Shown: positions 27,655 to 37,203 of the stretch, one piece after another
How the letters are laid out: the number at the start of each line of letters is the position of its first letter
Numbering within the stretch: the first letter of the stretch is position 1
DNA from: Salegentibacter maritimus
GTDB taxonomy: Bacteria > Bacteroidota > Bacteroidia > Flavobacteriales > Flavobacteriaceae
Direction of reading: 5' to 3'
DNA: 49,813 bases
Assembly (NCBI RefSeq): GCF_016236915.1
Contig: NZ_JAEHOK010000024.1
Coordinates: 1 to 49,813, forward strand
Notes under the pieces: generated by a model
Told to the model about the DNA's origin: nothing
What the model saw: the letters and a program-made list of their open reading frames with translations, nothing else
Databases searched by the model: none
Program-made: the position numbers and the translations under genes

Positions 27655-28467
27655 ATGACTTTACACGCAGCCATAGAACAAGTACTTACTCAGGAAAAAA
27701 GAAAAATGACTCCTGTCGAAATTGCTGATGCGTTGAATAGGAATAGCTGGTATTCAAAAAAAGATGGTTCAGTGATTAAAAGCAGTCAGATTGGTGCAAG
27801 GGTCAAAAATTATCCGCATTTATTCAGAAAAGAAGGTTCGCTTATTTCTTTAAAAAGTAATACGGGTATTAAAAAAGCTATTATTCCAAAGCCTAAAGTA
27901 AAAGCAGGTTTAAGTGGAGTAAATTTAAATCCTGAACTAGCTTTAAAAGTTTTGATGAATGATAAAAATTTTAAATCGGCAGGAGAGTTAGAAGGTAATT
28001 CACCCGATAAGGCCGGTTTGTATTGTATTCGAATTAAAAAGCCGGAAACTCTACCTACTTCTTTTTCGGCAGTTTTAAAATCACGCGAGCATAATATTAT
28101 TTACTTAGGGATTGCTTCCCAAAGTTTGCGCAAACGGCTTAATCAGGAATTAAGAGCCAAAGGTCATGGTACTTTTTTCAGAAGCATAGGGGCGGTCCTT
28201 GGTTATACTCCTGAGGCTGGTTCACTCTCAGGAATGAAGAATCAGAATAATTACAGGTTTGCAAAAGAGGATGAAGAGAAAATCATAACCTGGATCAACA
28301 AAAATCTATTGGTTAACTGGGTGCAGTTGGAAGAGGATTTAAACAGTTTTGAATCTGTGCTTTTAGGCGAATATCTGCCTTTGCTGAATATTGCAGGAAA
28401 TCCTGGAGCTCTAAAGGAGGTAAGAAAATTAAGAGAGCATTGTAAAAAAATAGCTAGACAAATCTAA
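27655..28467 (+). CDS. HARE-HTH domain fused to GIY-YIG-like nuclease domain
   Basis: 270 residues. Residues 1-68 (MTLHAAIEQVLTQEKRKMTP, VEIADALNRN, SSQIGARVKNYPHLFRKEGS) match the HARE-HTH winged helix, a domain known from RNA polymerase delta, ASXL proteins and restriction enzymes and proposed to read modified DNA. The C-terminal half shows GIY-YIG positions: GLY 121-123, YLG 150-152, Arg158/161, Glu233 and Asn245 in PLLNIAGNP. All key positions are present, unlike the shorter paralogue upstream. Together this looks like a DNA-binding nuclease, possibly modification-sensing. Confidence 0.7.
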   Translation: MTLHAAIEQVLTQEKRKMTPVEIADALNRNSWYSKKDGSVIKSSQIGARVKNYPHLFRKEGSLISLKSNTGIKKAIIPKPKVKAGLSGVNLNPELALKVLMNDKNFKSAGELEGNSPDKAGLYCIRIKKPETLPTSFSAVLKSREHNIIYLGIASQSLRKRLNQELRAKGHGTFFRSIGAVLGYTPEAGSLSGMKNQNNYRFAKEDEEKIITWINKNLLVNWVQLEEDLNSFESVLLGEYLPLLNIAGNPGALKEVRKLREHCKKIARQI

Positions 28468-28481
28468 AATCACATTATTAA

Positions 28482-31400
28482 ATGAGCTTGGCTGTCTTCT
28501 ATAAGTACTATAAAATTTCACCTCGAGAACTTAAAGAGATCCTAAAAAAGGAAAATATTATTCCAGACCTTAGGTTTGTAAAAGAAGTACCTGAAGAGTG
28601 GAATGAAATAGTAAGTGAAGAACTTAACATACCTCCATTAAAACAGGCCGAAGGGAAGGCACAAACTGTAAGTTCTACCACTGGGAGTGACGACCTTGTT
28701 GAGAAAAGGTTAAAGTCTTTTGATGAACTGGAAAAATTAAAGGAAAATGATGTTCCAACTTCCAAAAAAAGTAGGTCAGGAGCTAAAAAAAATAAAAAGA
28801 AAAGGGATCGTTTTTTTGCTTACGTAAAATATATTGCTCCTGACAAAAGTCACGCATTTGTAAAGAAAATAGAAGATTTAAATGCAATAGGATCTGTTAA
28901 TCTTAGAACTCACGATAATAGTTTTAAAATTCAAAAGGGAGTAGAAGATCTGGAGGAGAATCAGATTTTACTGGTAGAGGAAGGTTTTCATAATCTCGCT
29001 TATATAAAAGAACTTTATTTTACAGGCCTTGCTCTCAAATCCGTTAATCATTTTAAAATTACGGGAGGAAAAAGAGATGCTTTTTCGGTAAATTCCAGAG
29101 TGCGATTTCCAAAGGAATTTACAGATGCAATTTTAAGTACAGTCAAATTTACTTTTAATGGTCATTATTTGGATTGTGAACCTGTAAATGTCAATTCCAA
29201 AATAGATCCTATTTCACACTTGCAGAAACAAGTAGAAAGAATTCTTCCTAAAAAGGAATTGAATGAAGAAGACCAGGAGATTTTTAAACTTTATACGAAG
29301 CTTTCAGAAACCCCAGATCTTGAAGAAAAACTTCGGATACAGTTTGAGGTTGAAATAGAAAACCCTATCAAACTGGATCCTGAACAGCAGTTCGATGTCT
29401 TTCTTTCCAAATGGTTGTTTCTTAAACCGGAGTGGGTCAATATAAACACCTTTAAACACCTGGAAAAAGCAGATTTATACTTTGTTTCCTGGCTGGATTT
29501 CAAATTACCTGTTTCATTCTGGAATGAACATCTGCTCGATGCCTGTATACAGTATGAACAGTCAGTAAATTCTGAAGCTAAGGAAGCAAGGCTTTCATTT
29601 GTCGCTTCCTTAAATGATAAACATCTGGAGGCAATTAGTGAGGCAATTATTGAAGATGAGAAAAAGGAGCTGCTAATTGAGAGTCTTGATGTTTATATGA
29701 TATATCAGGCATTAATTGATATTGCTCCAATAGAAGATAAAGAATCCTTCTACAATAAAATTAGAAATAGCATAAAGGCTGAATTAAAATTTGATCTCTG
29801 GCTAACAGATGAAAATGCCTATTTGCCCAAAAAGGAAGCAATTAAAAGGTTTGATTCTCAAACAGCCGAAGTTCAGGAAAGGATTTTAAAAGGGTTGCCA
29901 ATGGATGACATTGTTCCTTTGGTTCCCAAGCTTAGGCAAGTAGAAAATACTAAAATTAAATCTGATCTAATTCTATGGGCAGGAAATGTTATTCAGAAAA
30001 ATTTTTCAGTTATTAGTTTTGATCTTGAAAGTGATAAAAAAAGCATTTTTGAAATTGCATGGAATGCTGGGGATACCTGGCGTAACCATAAAGGAGAGAA
30101 AGATGTAAAAGAAGCGCTACCTGATTTCAAAGAGCTGACGACAAAAACCAATTATCTTTTTACAGGTCATAATATAATAGATTTCGATTGTCCCATTCTG
30201 GAAGCCCAGGGTGTCATTTGCCATCGAGAACGGCTTTGGGACACCTTATTAATGGAAATGCTGTTACGCCCCTACCTTAAGAGTTATGCTTTGATAACGG
30301 GCCACAGAGCAGAGCAGGATGCTAAACTTACCTTAGATCTTTTTAAAAATCAAGTGCTTAGAATTCTCAAATTTTCAGTTGAAGAATTTGAAAAATTCAG
30401 CGAGGTTCTGTCCTCTCCGGTAATTAATAATTTATGGAAATTAAGAGAAGAGTTGCCGCTGCAATGGCTTGAAGAAGATGAGTTGGAAGAAACGGATAAG
30501 TTTTTTCGACCTCAGGCTAAAAGGAATTCAATATATACTTCAGTTGCAGAAGCAATATCCAAATCAAAGGTTTCCAGTAAAATAATTGTAGGACCAGAAA
30601 TAGCTCAGAGGGAGTTCCTGGATTTCCCTGAAATTGAGTTTTTAAATAAGGAACAGGAACAAGAATTTTTACTACTTGACACTGAAAAAATCTCGGCGCT
30701 GGGACGTGATAAAGGTTGGTTAAAACAGGTATTAGCTAATTTTATTCAGCATTCCGTAGAGAATGACCTTAAACCTTATTGGGGTCGGTTATCTACTGCC
30801 ATTCAGTTAAAAATCACCGAACAAATTGATTATTTAGAATTGTTAAGACCACTTCCATCGCTGGATTGGAATAAAGAAAATATTTTATTTGTAACGGTAG
30901 ATGAATTAAATGACCTAAGACCTCATACTGCAGAAATACCTAAATCTGACTTCTTTTTAATCTATCCGGATCTTATATCAGTATCTAATAAGACAATGCT
31001 TAGAGAAATTGATATGGATTATATAATTTCCTTAAACCTAGATAGCCACTTCTGGATGAAATTTTCCGGCGGTCAAAGTTTTGTTAGTATTTCTAAGGAG
31101 GAATGTGAATCGCTGCAGGCTGAGGTGCCAAATCATTTCACGAATTTCTGGATAGAAAAATATCAGTATTCAAAATTCAGAATCTGGGGGAACTATAACT
31201 GGGAAAAATTAGTGGAAGATTTTTCAGTCAATGATAAAATTCTAATAACATCGGATACTTCATCTTCAGGTAAAGAACAGAAATATTTCGCTAAAATAAA
31301 TATTTCACCAAACCAAAATAAGGCGATTATAAGGTTCAATCCTGAGTCGATTTATAGGTCCAGGTACTGGGTTTTTCAGAGGGAACTAATAGATCAGGTA

Positions 31401-32696
31401 ATTGATCCCGGGGATTCTGCAGTTCTACTTATCCAACAACATAAAGAGGTTGAAAGTCTGGAAACATATTTCCGTAGCCTTGGGTATTATATTCCCTCGA
31501 GAGATGCCAGTATGGGGAGAAGGCTTGAGCTCCTGCACTCCGGTCATTCAGGTAAAAATATTATAATTGACACTCCGGAGAAAATAAATACTATACTAAA
31601 TGCTAATCATTCCGGTAGCTTAACTGTAATTCTTGACAGCTTCAATCTTGCTGAAAAACTTCATATTGCGAAGGAATCTGAATATTTTAAAAACCTGGTT
31701 CGGAATCATTCACTTGCCTCAACAGAAGATGTTTCAGAAGAAACCAATGAAGAGGAATCAGATGAAGAGTTTAGTGATACCGGGAAATTAGGGAAACCTC
31801 TTAACAAGGATACTTTCTTTAAGCTAAAGCTGGAAAAGCCACTTATTTCTTATTATTCAGATTTGGTATTCTCAAATAATCCCGGCAATAAATTCTGGAT
31901 TCTTGATCCCAGGGTTTCTGATTTTCCCGATTATGGTAAAAGTTGGGGGGCTAAGAGCAGGAGTATTAATTTGTGGAAAGATAATGACTTGTATGAGGAA
32001 GATGTGAAACATGCAGATAAGAACATCATTAGCCCAAAGCCTTTAGAAGAATTACCATTTTCTTTGGAAGATACTAAGAAGATTCTCAGTAGTATTTTTC
32101 TAGGAGGAGGAGAATGGTATGATTATCAGCACCCATGTTTAGATGAAATTCTTCCGGGGAGAGAAGATGTAATGGTAAGTCTTCCAACAGGTGGGGGCAA
32201 GTCTCTTTTATTTCAAGCGCCGGCACTGTTTAGGAGTGCCTTTACCAATAAGATGACAATTGTAATAACACCATTAAAGGCCTTAATGGAAGATCAGGTA
32301 TACAATCTGTGGGAACAGGGTTTTTATGGAAGTGTAGAATACCTGAATTCCGATCGCAGTACAGACACCCCTTTAATCTACAGAGCATTAGCCGGAGGTG
32401 AAATAAGTCTACTATTTATTACTCCTGAAAGATTTAGAAGCAGAGCCTTTTTTAATGCATTGGAAGTGAGAATGCAATCTGATGGGGGGTTGGAATATGC
32501 TGTATTTGATGAAGCTCATTGTTTATCTCAGTGGGGACATGAATTCAGGCCGGACTATTTTAATGCAGCTAAAACCATACATAAGTTCAGAATGTCATCT
32601 CGAATACCTTTGCTTTTATTTTCTGCAACGGTATCCGAGAAAATTTTCAATGATTTTAAATCTATTTTTGATGTTAAAGAGACCGTATCCAGATAG
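28482..32696 (+). CDS. N-terminal part of a giant DEDDh exonuclease - RecQ-like helicase
   Basis: 1404 residues, starting 14 bases after the HARE-HTH gene. A small N-terminal helical region is followed by a possible cold-shock-like segment near residues 108-165 (FFAYVKYIAPDKSHAFV); that call is tentative. A DnaQ/RNase T exonuclease is clear: D514 and E516 in SFDLES, D567 in GHNIIDFDCP, H608 and D613 in HRAEQDAKL. Near residue 1240 begins a RecQ-like SF2 helicase: SLPTGGGKSLLFQAP (motif I), FDEAHCLSQWGHEFRPDY (II) and LLFSATVS (III). It then stops at 32696, in the middle of the helicase. The missing motifs are encoded in the +1 frame immediately after, so this is either a mutated gene or one read by frameshifting. 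Confidence 0.85.
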   Translation: MSLAVFYKYYKISPRELKEILKKENIIPDLRFVKEVPEEWNEIVSEELNIPPLKQAEGKAQTVSSTTGSDDLVEKRLKSFDELEKLKENDVPTSKKSRSGAKKNKKKRDRFFAYVKYIAPDKSHAFVKKIEDLNAIGSVNLRTHDNSFKIQKGVEDLEENQILLVEEGFHNLAYIKELYFTGLALKSVNHFKITGGKRDAFSVNSRVRFPKEFTDAILSTVKFTFNGHYLDCEPVNVNSKIDPISHLQKQVERILPKKELNEEDQEIFKLYTKLSETPDLEEKLRIQFEVEIENPIKLDPEQQFDVFLSKWLFLKPEWVNINTFKHLEKADLYFVSWLDFKLPVSFWNEHLLDACIQYEQSVNSEAKEARLSFVASLNDKHLEAISEAIIEDEKKELLIESLDVYMIYQALIDIAPIEDKESFYNKIRNSIKAELKFDLWLTDENAYLPKKEAIKRFDSQTAEVQERILKGLPMDDIVPLVPKLRQVENTKIKSDLILWAGNVIQKNFSVISFDLESDKKSIFEIAWNAGDTWRNHKGEKDVKEALPDFKELTTKTNYLFTGHNIIDFDCPILEAQGVICHRERLWDTLLMEMLLRPYLKSYALITGHRAEQDAKLTLDLFKNQVLRILKFSVEEFEKFSEVLSSPVINNLWKLREELPLQWLEEDELEETDKFFRPQAKRNSIYTSVAEAISKSKVSSKIIVGPEIAQREFLDFPEIEFLNKEQEQEFLLLDTEKISALGRDKGWLKQVLANFIQHSVENDLKPYWGRLSTAIQLKITEQIDYLELLRPLPSLDWNKENILFVTVDELNDLRPHTAEIPKSDFFLIYPDLISVSNKTMLREIDMDYIISLNLDSHFWMKFSGGQSFVSISKEECESLQAEVPNHFTNFWIEKYQYSKFRIWGNYNWEKLVEDFSVNDKILITSDTSSSGKEQKYFAKINISPNQNKAIIRFNPESIYRSRYWVFQRELIDQVIDPGDSAVLLIQQHKEVESLETYFRSLGYYIPSRDASMGRRLELLHSGHSGKNIIIDTPEKINTILNANHSGSLTVILDSFNLAEKLHIAKESEYFKNLVRNHSLASTEDVSEETNEEESDEEFSDTGKLGKPLNKDTFFKLKLEKPLISYYSDLVFSNNPGNKFWILDPRVSDFPDYGKSWGAKSRSINLWKDNDLYEEDVKHADKNIISPKPLEELPFSLEDTKKILSSIFLGGGEWYDYQHPCLDEILPGREDVMVSLPTGGGKSLLFQAPALFRSAFTNKMTIVITPLKALMEDQVYNLWEQGFYGSVEYLNSDRSTDTPLIYRALAGGEISLLFITPERFRSRAFFNALEVRMQSDGGLEYAVFDEAHCLSQWGHEFRPDYFNAAKTIHKFRMSSRIPLLLFSATVSEKIFNDFKSIFDVKETVSR

Positions 32697-35600
32697 GGTA
32701 GATAATCCCGTAAGTGACCATATCAAGCCAGTTTTTAAGATGGTTGGAGATTTTGAAGGAATGATCTCTGAAATTGCCGATGATTTAATTAAAAGTCTGG
32801 ATCCGGAAAAAAGCAGGGTTTTAATTTTTGTGCCATCCCGAAAAGGAACTGAACAGGTCGTTGAAGATTTGAATGAAAAATTTGAGGCGGAAAACTCCCC
32901 ACTATATAATAAAGTAGATTTTTATCATGCAGGCCTGGATGGTGCCTCCCGTGATGAAAAATATCATGATTATAAAGAAGGGAAAACCCTTATTCTGGCA
33001 GCAACAAAAGCCTTTGGGATGGGTATGGATATACCTAATATTCATTTTCTGTTTCATATGGGACCATCTTCCACCTTTGAAGATTTTTTACAGGAAGTGG
33101 GACGGGCAGGACGTAATAAAAAGACAAGAGAGGCAGCAGGTTTTTCTGAAAGTAATCCCATAGTAGCCAAATGTTTGGTGACCAATAAATCTTTTAAAGA
33201 TCAAAAAGACCGGCAACACGATTCCCAAATAACCTGGACCCATATCAATGAGGTAAGAAAAACGGTTTTTGAATATTTAAGCAGGTTCAGACCAATGGAA
33301 CCCAATAAAGAAAAAGCTTTTCCCTTACCATTAGATTTACTGGAGCAATTTGTCCAGTTTGAAGATGTCAGGAATAGGGAGACTTTTTTCAGGGTGGCAT
33401 TGTACTGGTTGGAAAAGCTGAAACGAATAAGGCTTGGAGTATTTACCCCTACTCATTTACCTATAAGTCTTTTGGAAGGAAATGGAAATTTCAGGAATAT
33501 AAAGAATTCTGAAGACAGAGCGCAATTGGAAAAATTGGTGAAGTCATTAATAAGCTACCAGAAAAAAATTCCTGAGGCAGAGACCTTAATGGTGGAAACC
33601 TCCAGACTTAGAGAATTCTGTAACGTACGAACAGTATATGACATCTATAAAATCCTTTTTCGGGCACAAAAGGCTGAATTAATAAGGATAGAAAGAGAGA
33701 TAAAGTTAGCTCCAACCCAACTCAGAATGCACGAACTTAATTCTTGGAGAAGAAATGTTTTTTCACCTACTCTTGAATGTGCCTTCGGATTGTCAGAACG
33801 ACTTTTAGAAGAATCTAAAACGGGGGACCAGGTGAGTCTCGAAGGGAAATATATAGATGAATTAATTCAAGCTTTAATCCCTGATTATATAAACCCCAGT
33901 GAGGTCTTTTGGAAACAATCAAAAAATGATAAAGAAGAATTTTCCAAAGAAGATATTGCGCTTAAATTAAAAGATGACTTCACAACTAAACGCTATAAAT
34001 CTGCATTTAAGATCCTTGGATTTGCTCCAAAAATAAAATCTAAATCTGTTATAGAGATTGATAAGGGAGAAAAAAAACCAAGGATAATCCAGTTAATCTA
34101 TAATGGAAACAAAATTAAAAAGACGTCCAAAGAGTATCTGCAGGAATTCAAAAAAGATCTTATTACTCTAATCTACCTGGTTTCTCAAAAATATATTAAG
34201 GAAAATAGTTCCACCTTTAATATAGTTGATTTATTAATTGAATTAGGTATTGAAGATAAGGGGGAAGAATACTTTCAACAACTGATTTTTATAGCAAAAG
34301 GACTCGGTTATATTAAGGGAGGGGGAAGCCTCTTACCTATGGGGGTAGAATTATTTATTGATGATATTTCAGATTTTAAGGATGAGGAACTAAATTCAGA
34401 AGATGCCAAAGTTAAGGAAGAGTTCATGGAGAGCAATAAAATGAGGGAATTGCGTCTACTTGCCCTTGAATGTCTTTCTGAAATTTCTCCTGCTGCTCAT
34501 GATAGATTTATAAGAAAATATTTTGAATGTGAAGACTTAAAGAGCTTAGTGTCCTTGCTGGAGGAGAATCTATCTGAAAATCATTCTGGTTTGGTGGCCT
34601 TTAGAACTGAAGCTTTGGAAAAAGAAGAAACAAAACTCAACGAGGATCAAAGGAATGTTTATTTCGCGCCGATAGATCAGAACTTACAAGTTATTGCCGG
34701 ACCAGGAAGTGGTAAGACTCATACCTTGATTTTAAGAGTTGCCAGGTTAATCCAGGTAGAAAAGGTTCAACCCGAAAATATTCTTGTCTTAGCATATAAC
34801 AGGGCAGTTGTTGTTGAACTTAAAGATCGTCTTGGAAGACTCTTCAAAGATTTGGGTTATTCCAAACTTATAAAAAGATTAAAGGTTTTTACTTTTCATG
34901 GTTTTATAAAGTACTGTCTTGGGAATAAACTGGAGGATCTGGGTTTTAAAGATTGGACTCCTAAATTTCTAGAAATTGCTCAAAATTCACCCGGTTTAAT
35001 ATCTCAAAAACTAGGTTACATAAAACATGTGTTTGTAGATGAATTTCAGGATATTACCGAGGAAAGGATGGATTTGCTTAAGCATATAGCAAATCCAAGT
35101 ACGAGCAATATCTGTGTAATTGGAGATCCTGATCAAAGTATTTATGGTTACGAGAAGGCAAATGCTGGTGGACCTATGAATCCTCAACCGTATTATGAAA
35201 CATTTGCTTCCATATATAAGCCTGTGGAACTTAATCTTTCAATCAACTATCGTTCTTATTCCGAAATAATAACCGAAGCCAAAAATTTCTTAAGCAGGAA
35301 TGAAACAAGATTTGACATTCCTGATCTTACCGCATTTAAAACATCCGGCAAGGAAGAAAATATAGTTGAAGTAATTGACAGCACCCAAAGGAGAGGGATT
35401 AGATGGGAAGATTATGTACAGAATCTTGTTACGTCGACGGATAATAATATTAAAAAATATCAGCAAATTGCTGTTATGTTTCGCTCAAATGATGAAGTCT
35501 TCAGAGCTTTTAATATTGTAAAGAGGATGAATTTGGGGTGCAGGTTAAGAATACAAGGTTCAAAAGGAGCCTTATACAAAACCAGGGAATTCTACTTTTT

Positions 35601-36519
35601 TTTATCGTATTTGAAACAACAAGAAAATAATCCTCTTCCTAAAAATTTTGTTCAGTTGATAAATCAGGAAAAAGAGGCTGTTTTACGAAAACATCCAAAC
35701 TGGGATGAATACCTTTTAAATATCTTTCATTGCCTGGCCTTTGAATTCCAAAAAGAAGCTGATGATGATTCTACCTTTGAAGATTTTGCGGACTTTGTAA
35801 AAGATATTGCAGGTAAGGATGATGGGCAATTTGGCAAAATATATCAGCAGAACATTGGTGAAATCAGAGAAGGTGACCCCGAGCAGGAAATCATCGTGAC
35901 CACTATGCACAAAGTAAAAGGTATAGAATATGATGCAGTGATAATTCCTCCATCCATTGCAAATTTAGCAATAAATGTTGGTGACAATGTTCAAGATTAT
36001 ATTGAAGAGGAGAGAAGACTATATTATGTGGCTTATACCCGGGCTAAACATAAGCTCGTAGTATTAAAATATCATAGAGAAATTGCTTTAGATAACGGAG
36101 AGCCATATCAGTATCCTAACCTTAGGAATTTCAGAATTAAAGTAGATGAAGGTGCTGATAAATTTACTATGTACTGGAGTGCCAGTAATTATGGAAGAGG
36201 GGTTTTTGAGTTCATAAGAGATACTGTGAAAATTGGAGATGAAGTTATCCTTAAATCATTCAGGAGAGGGAATTATAAATTCTGGGAAGCAGTAGTTAGA
36301 GGTAGAAGTGTGGCCTCAGTTTCCAAAGCATTATCCCAAAAAATAGATCATTTACCTGAGGTCACCGGCTTTGTAGTTTCTTCAATATATGTAAATACCT
36401 ATGAGGAAACCGTTTACTCAGACACTAAAAATGGGACAACTTATGCTGAAAACTGGACTTCGGAATCCAGAGATAGAGGATTTATTTATTTAATCGATTT
36501 TTCAGGTTATGCCAGTTAA
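32482..36519 (+). CDS. C-terminal part of the giant helicase: RecQ-like C lobe and UvrD-like SF1 helicase
   Basis: The reading frame is open from an ATG at 32482, but residues before about 32670 are an out-of-frame translation of the upstream helicase and not real protein. From RPYPDRVDNP onward it supplies the missing RecQ-like motifs: VLIFVPSRKGTEQV, TKAFGMGMDIPNIHF and FLQEVGRAGRNKK. After a ~480-residue helical linker comes a complete UvrD-like SF1 helicase: VIAGPGSGKTHTLILR, FVDEFQDI, GDPDQSIYGYE, MHKVKGIEYDAV and LYYVAYTRAKHKL. The joined protein would be about 2,680 residues, combining one exonuclease and two helicase engines. It ends the operon that began at hsdM1. Confidence 0.8.
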   Translation: MGGWNMLYLMKLIVYLSGDMNSGRTILMQLKPYISSECHLEYLCFYFLQRYPRKFSMILNLFLMLKRPYPDRVDNPVSDHIKPVFKMVGDFEGMISEIADDLIKSLDPEKSRVLIFVPSRKGTEQVVEDLNEKFEAENSPLYNKVDFYHAGLDGASRDEKYHDYKEGKTLILAATKAFGMGMDIPNIHFLFHMGPSSTFEDFLQEVGRAGRNKKTREAAGFSESNPIVAKCLVTNKSFKDQKDRQHDSQITWTHINEVRKTVFEYLSRFRPMEPNKEKAFPLPLDLLEQFVQFEDVRNRETFFRVALYWLEKLKRIRLGVFTPTHLPISLLEGNGNFRNIKNSEDRAQLEKLVKSLISYQKKIPEAETLMVETSRLREFCNVRTVYDIYKILFRAQKAELIRIEREIKLAPTQLRMHELNSWRRNVFSPTLECAFGLSERLLEESKTGDQVSLEGKYIDELIQALIPDYINPSEVFWKQSKNDKEEFSKEDIALKLKDDFTTKRYKSAFKILGFAPKIKSKSVIEIDKGEKKPRIIQLIYNGNKIKKTSKEYLQEFKKDLITLIYLVSQKYIKENSSTFNIVDLLIELGIEDKGEEYFQQLIFIAKGLGYIKGGGSLLPMGVELFIDDISDFKDEELNSEDAKVKEEFMESNKMRELRLLALECLSEISPAAHDRFIRKYFECEDLKSLVSLLEENLSENHSGLVAFRTEALEKEETKLNEDQRNVYFAPIDQNLQVIAGPGSGKTHTLILRVARLIQVEKVQPENILVLAYNRAVVVELKDRLGRLFKDLGYSKLIKRLKVFTFHGFIKYCLGNKLEDLGFKDWTPKFLEIAQNSPGLISQKLGYIKHVFVDEFQDITEERMDLLKHIANPSTSNICVIGDPDQSIYGYEKANAGGPMNPQPYYETFASIYKPVELNLSINYRSYSEIITEAKNFLSRNETRFDIPDLTAFKTSGKEENIVEVIDSTQRRGIRWEDYVQNLVTSTDNNIKKYQQIAVMFRSNDEVFRAFNIVKRMNLGCRLRIQGSKGALYKTREFYFFLSYLKQQENNPLPKNFVQLINQEKEAVLRKHPNWDEYLLNIFHCLAFEFQKEADDDSTFEDFADFVKDIAGKDDGQFGKIYQQNIGEIREGDPEQEIIVTTMHKVKGIEYDAVIIPPSIANLAINVGDNVQDYIEEERRLYYVAYTRAKHKLVVLKYHREIALDNGEPYQYPNLRNFRIKVDEGADKFTMYWSASNYGRGVFEFIRDTVKIGDEVILKSFRRGNYKFWEAVVRGRSVASVSKALSQKIDHLPEVTGFVVSSIYVNTYEETVYSDTKNGTTYAENWTSESRDRGFIYLIDFSGYAS

Positions 36520-36595
36520 ATTAAAATAGCAAAAAATGTGATTTCACGAAATTAACGGCGTGAATCAGAAAATGTAAAAAAGAGAAGATGATAAA

Positions 36596-36619
36596 TATCG
36601 CGTATCGCGATACGCGATA
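36596..36619. promoter_or_regulatory. 24-bp perfect palindrome, probable operator 1
   Basis: The half-site TATCGCGTATCG is followed directly by its exact reverse complement. It lies 72 bases before the HTH gene and matches operator 2 at 20 of 24 positions, with all differences symmetric. Confidence 0.75.
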
Positions 36620-36660
36620 AAAATGAATATAATACTGCTTTTTTAAATTTTAAATCCTAA

Positions 36661-36684
36661 TATTGCATATCGCGATATGCAATA
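36661..36684. promoter_or_regulatory. 24-bp perfect palindrome, probable operator 2
   Basis: The half-site TATTGCATATCG is followed directly by its exact reverse complement. It ends 6 bases before the ATG of the HTH gene, so a bound protein would cover the translation start region or promoter. The centre is TCGCGA in both operators, and the two centres are 65 bases apart. Confidence 0.75.
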
Positions 36685-36690
36685 AACGTT

Positions 36691-37203
36691 ATGAAAGCAT
36701 TAAATACTCAAATGAAACCCCAGGATATCTTATTGCTGCTAAAGCTTATAAGTATCAATGATAACTCCTGGAAACAAAAAGATGTAGCTGAGGCTTTAGG
36801 GATGAGTCAATCTGAAGTGAGTGAATCGGTAGCCCGTTCTAAATATTCAGGACTATTAGATCCTAAAGGAAAAAAAGTAATGAAACTGGCTTTTATGGAT
36901 TTTTTACAATTCGGATTAAAATATGTTTTTCCACAAAGACCGGGACCGGTAGTACGCGGTGTACCTACTTCTCACTCAGCCGCTCCTTTGAAGGAACAGA
37001 TAGAAAGTAGTGAAAATTATGTTTGGCCGTCCGGTAAAGGAATGTTGAGAGGGCATAGTATAATACCTTTATATTCCTCTGCTCCCGAAGCTGCGTTAAA
37101 AGATAATGTTCTACATGAATTATTGGCATTGGTAGATGCGCTTCGAGTAGGAAGAGCCCGAGAGCGGGAAATAGCTGTAACTGAGCTTAAAAAACGTATA
37201 TAA
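36691..37203 (+). CDS. HTH regulator, probably autoregulatory
   Basis: 170 residues. A winged or MarR-like HTH is visible near residues 25-52: WKQKDVAEALGMSQSEVSES is a canonical turn (AEALGMSQSEVSESV). The C-terminus is helical and charged (HELLALVDALRVGRARERE). Two 24-bp palindromes precede it, the nearer 6 bases from the ATG, so repression of its own operon is likely. It is followed directly by a nucleotidyltransferase gene and then hsdR. The pair has the layout of an AbiEi/AbiEii-like antitoxin and toxin, although this HTH protein is shorter than typical AbiEi. It could equally be the timing control of HsdR. Confidence 0.7.
   Translation: MKALNTQMKPQDILLLLKLISINDNSWKQKDVAEALGMSQSEVSESVARSKYSGLLDPKGKKVMKLAFMDFLQFGLKYVFPQRPGPVVRGVPTSHSAAPLKEQIESSENYVWPSGKGMLRGHSIIPLYSSAPEAALKDNVLHELLALVDALRVGRAREREIAVTELKKRI

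Noticed and set aside
32482-32670. Independent start of a second helicase protein at the ATG of 32482
   Set aside because: The first ~60 residues are an out-of-frame reading of the conserved DEAH-SATVS region of the upstream helicase and do not resemble a protein domain. A frame change in one gene is simpler.
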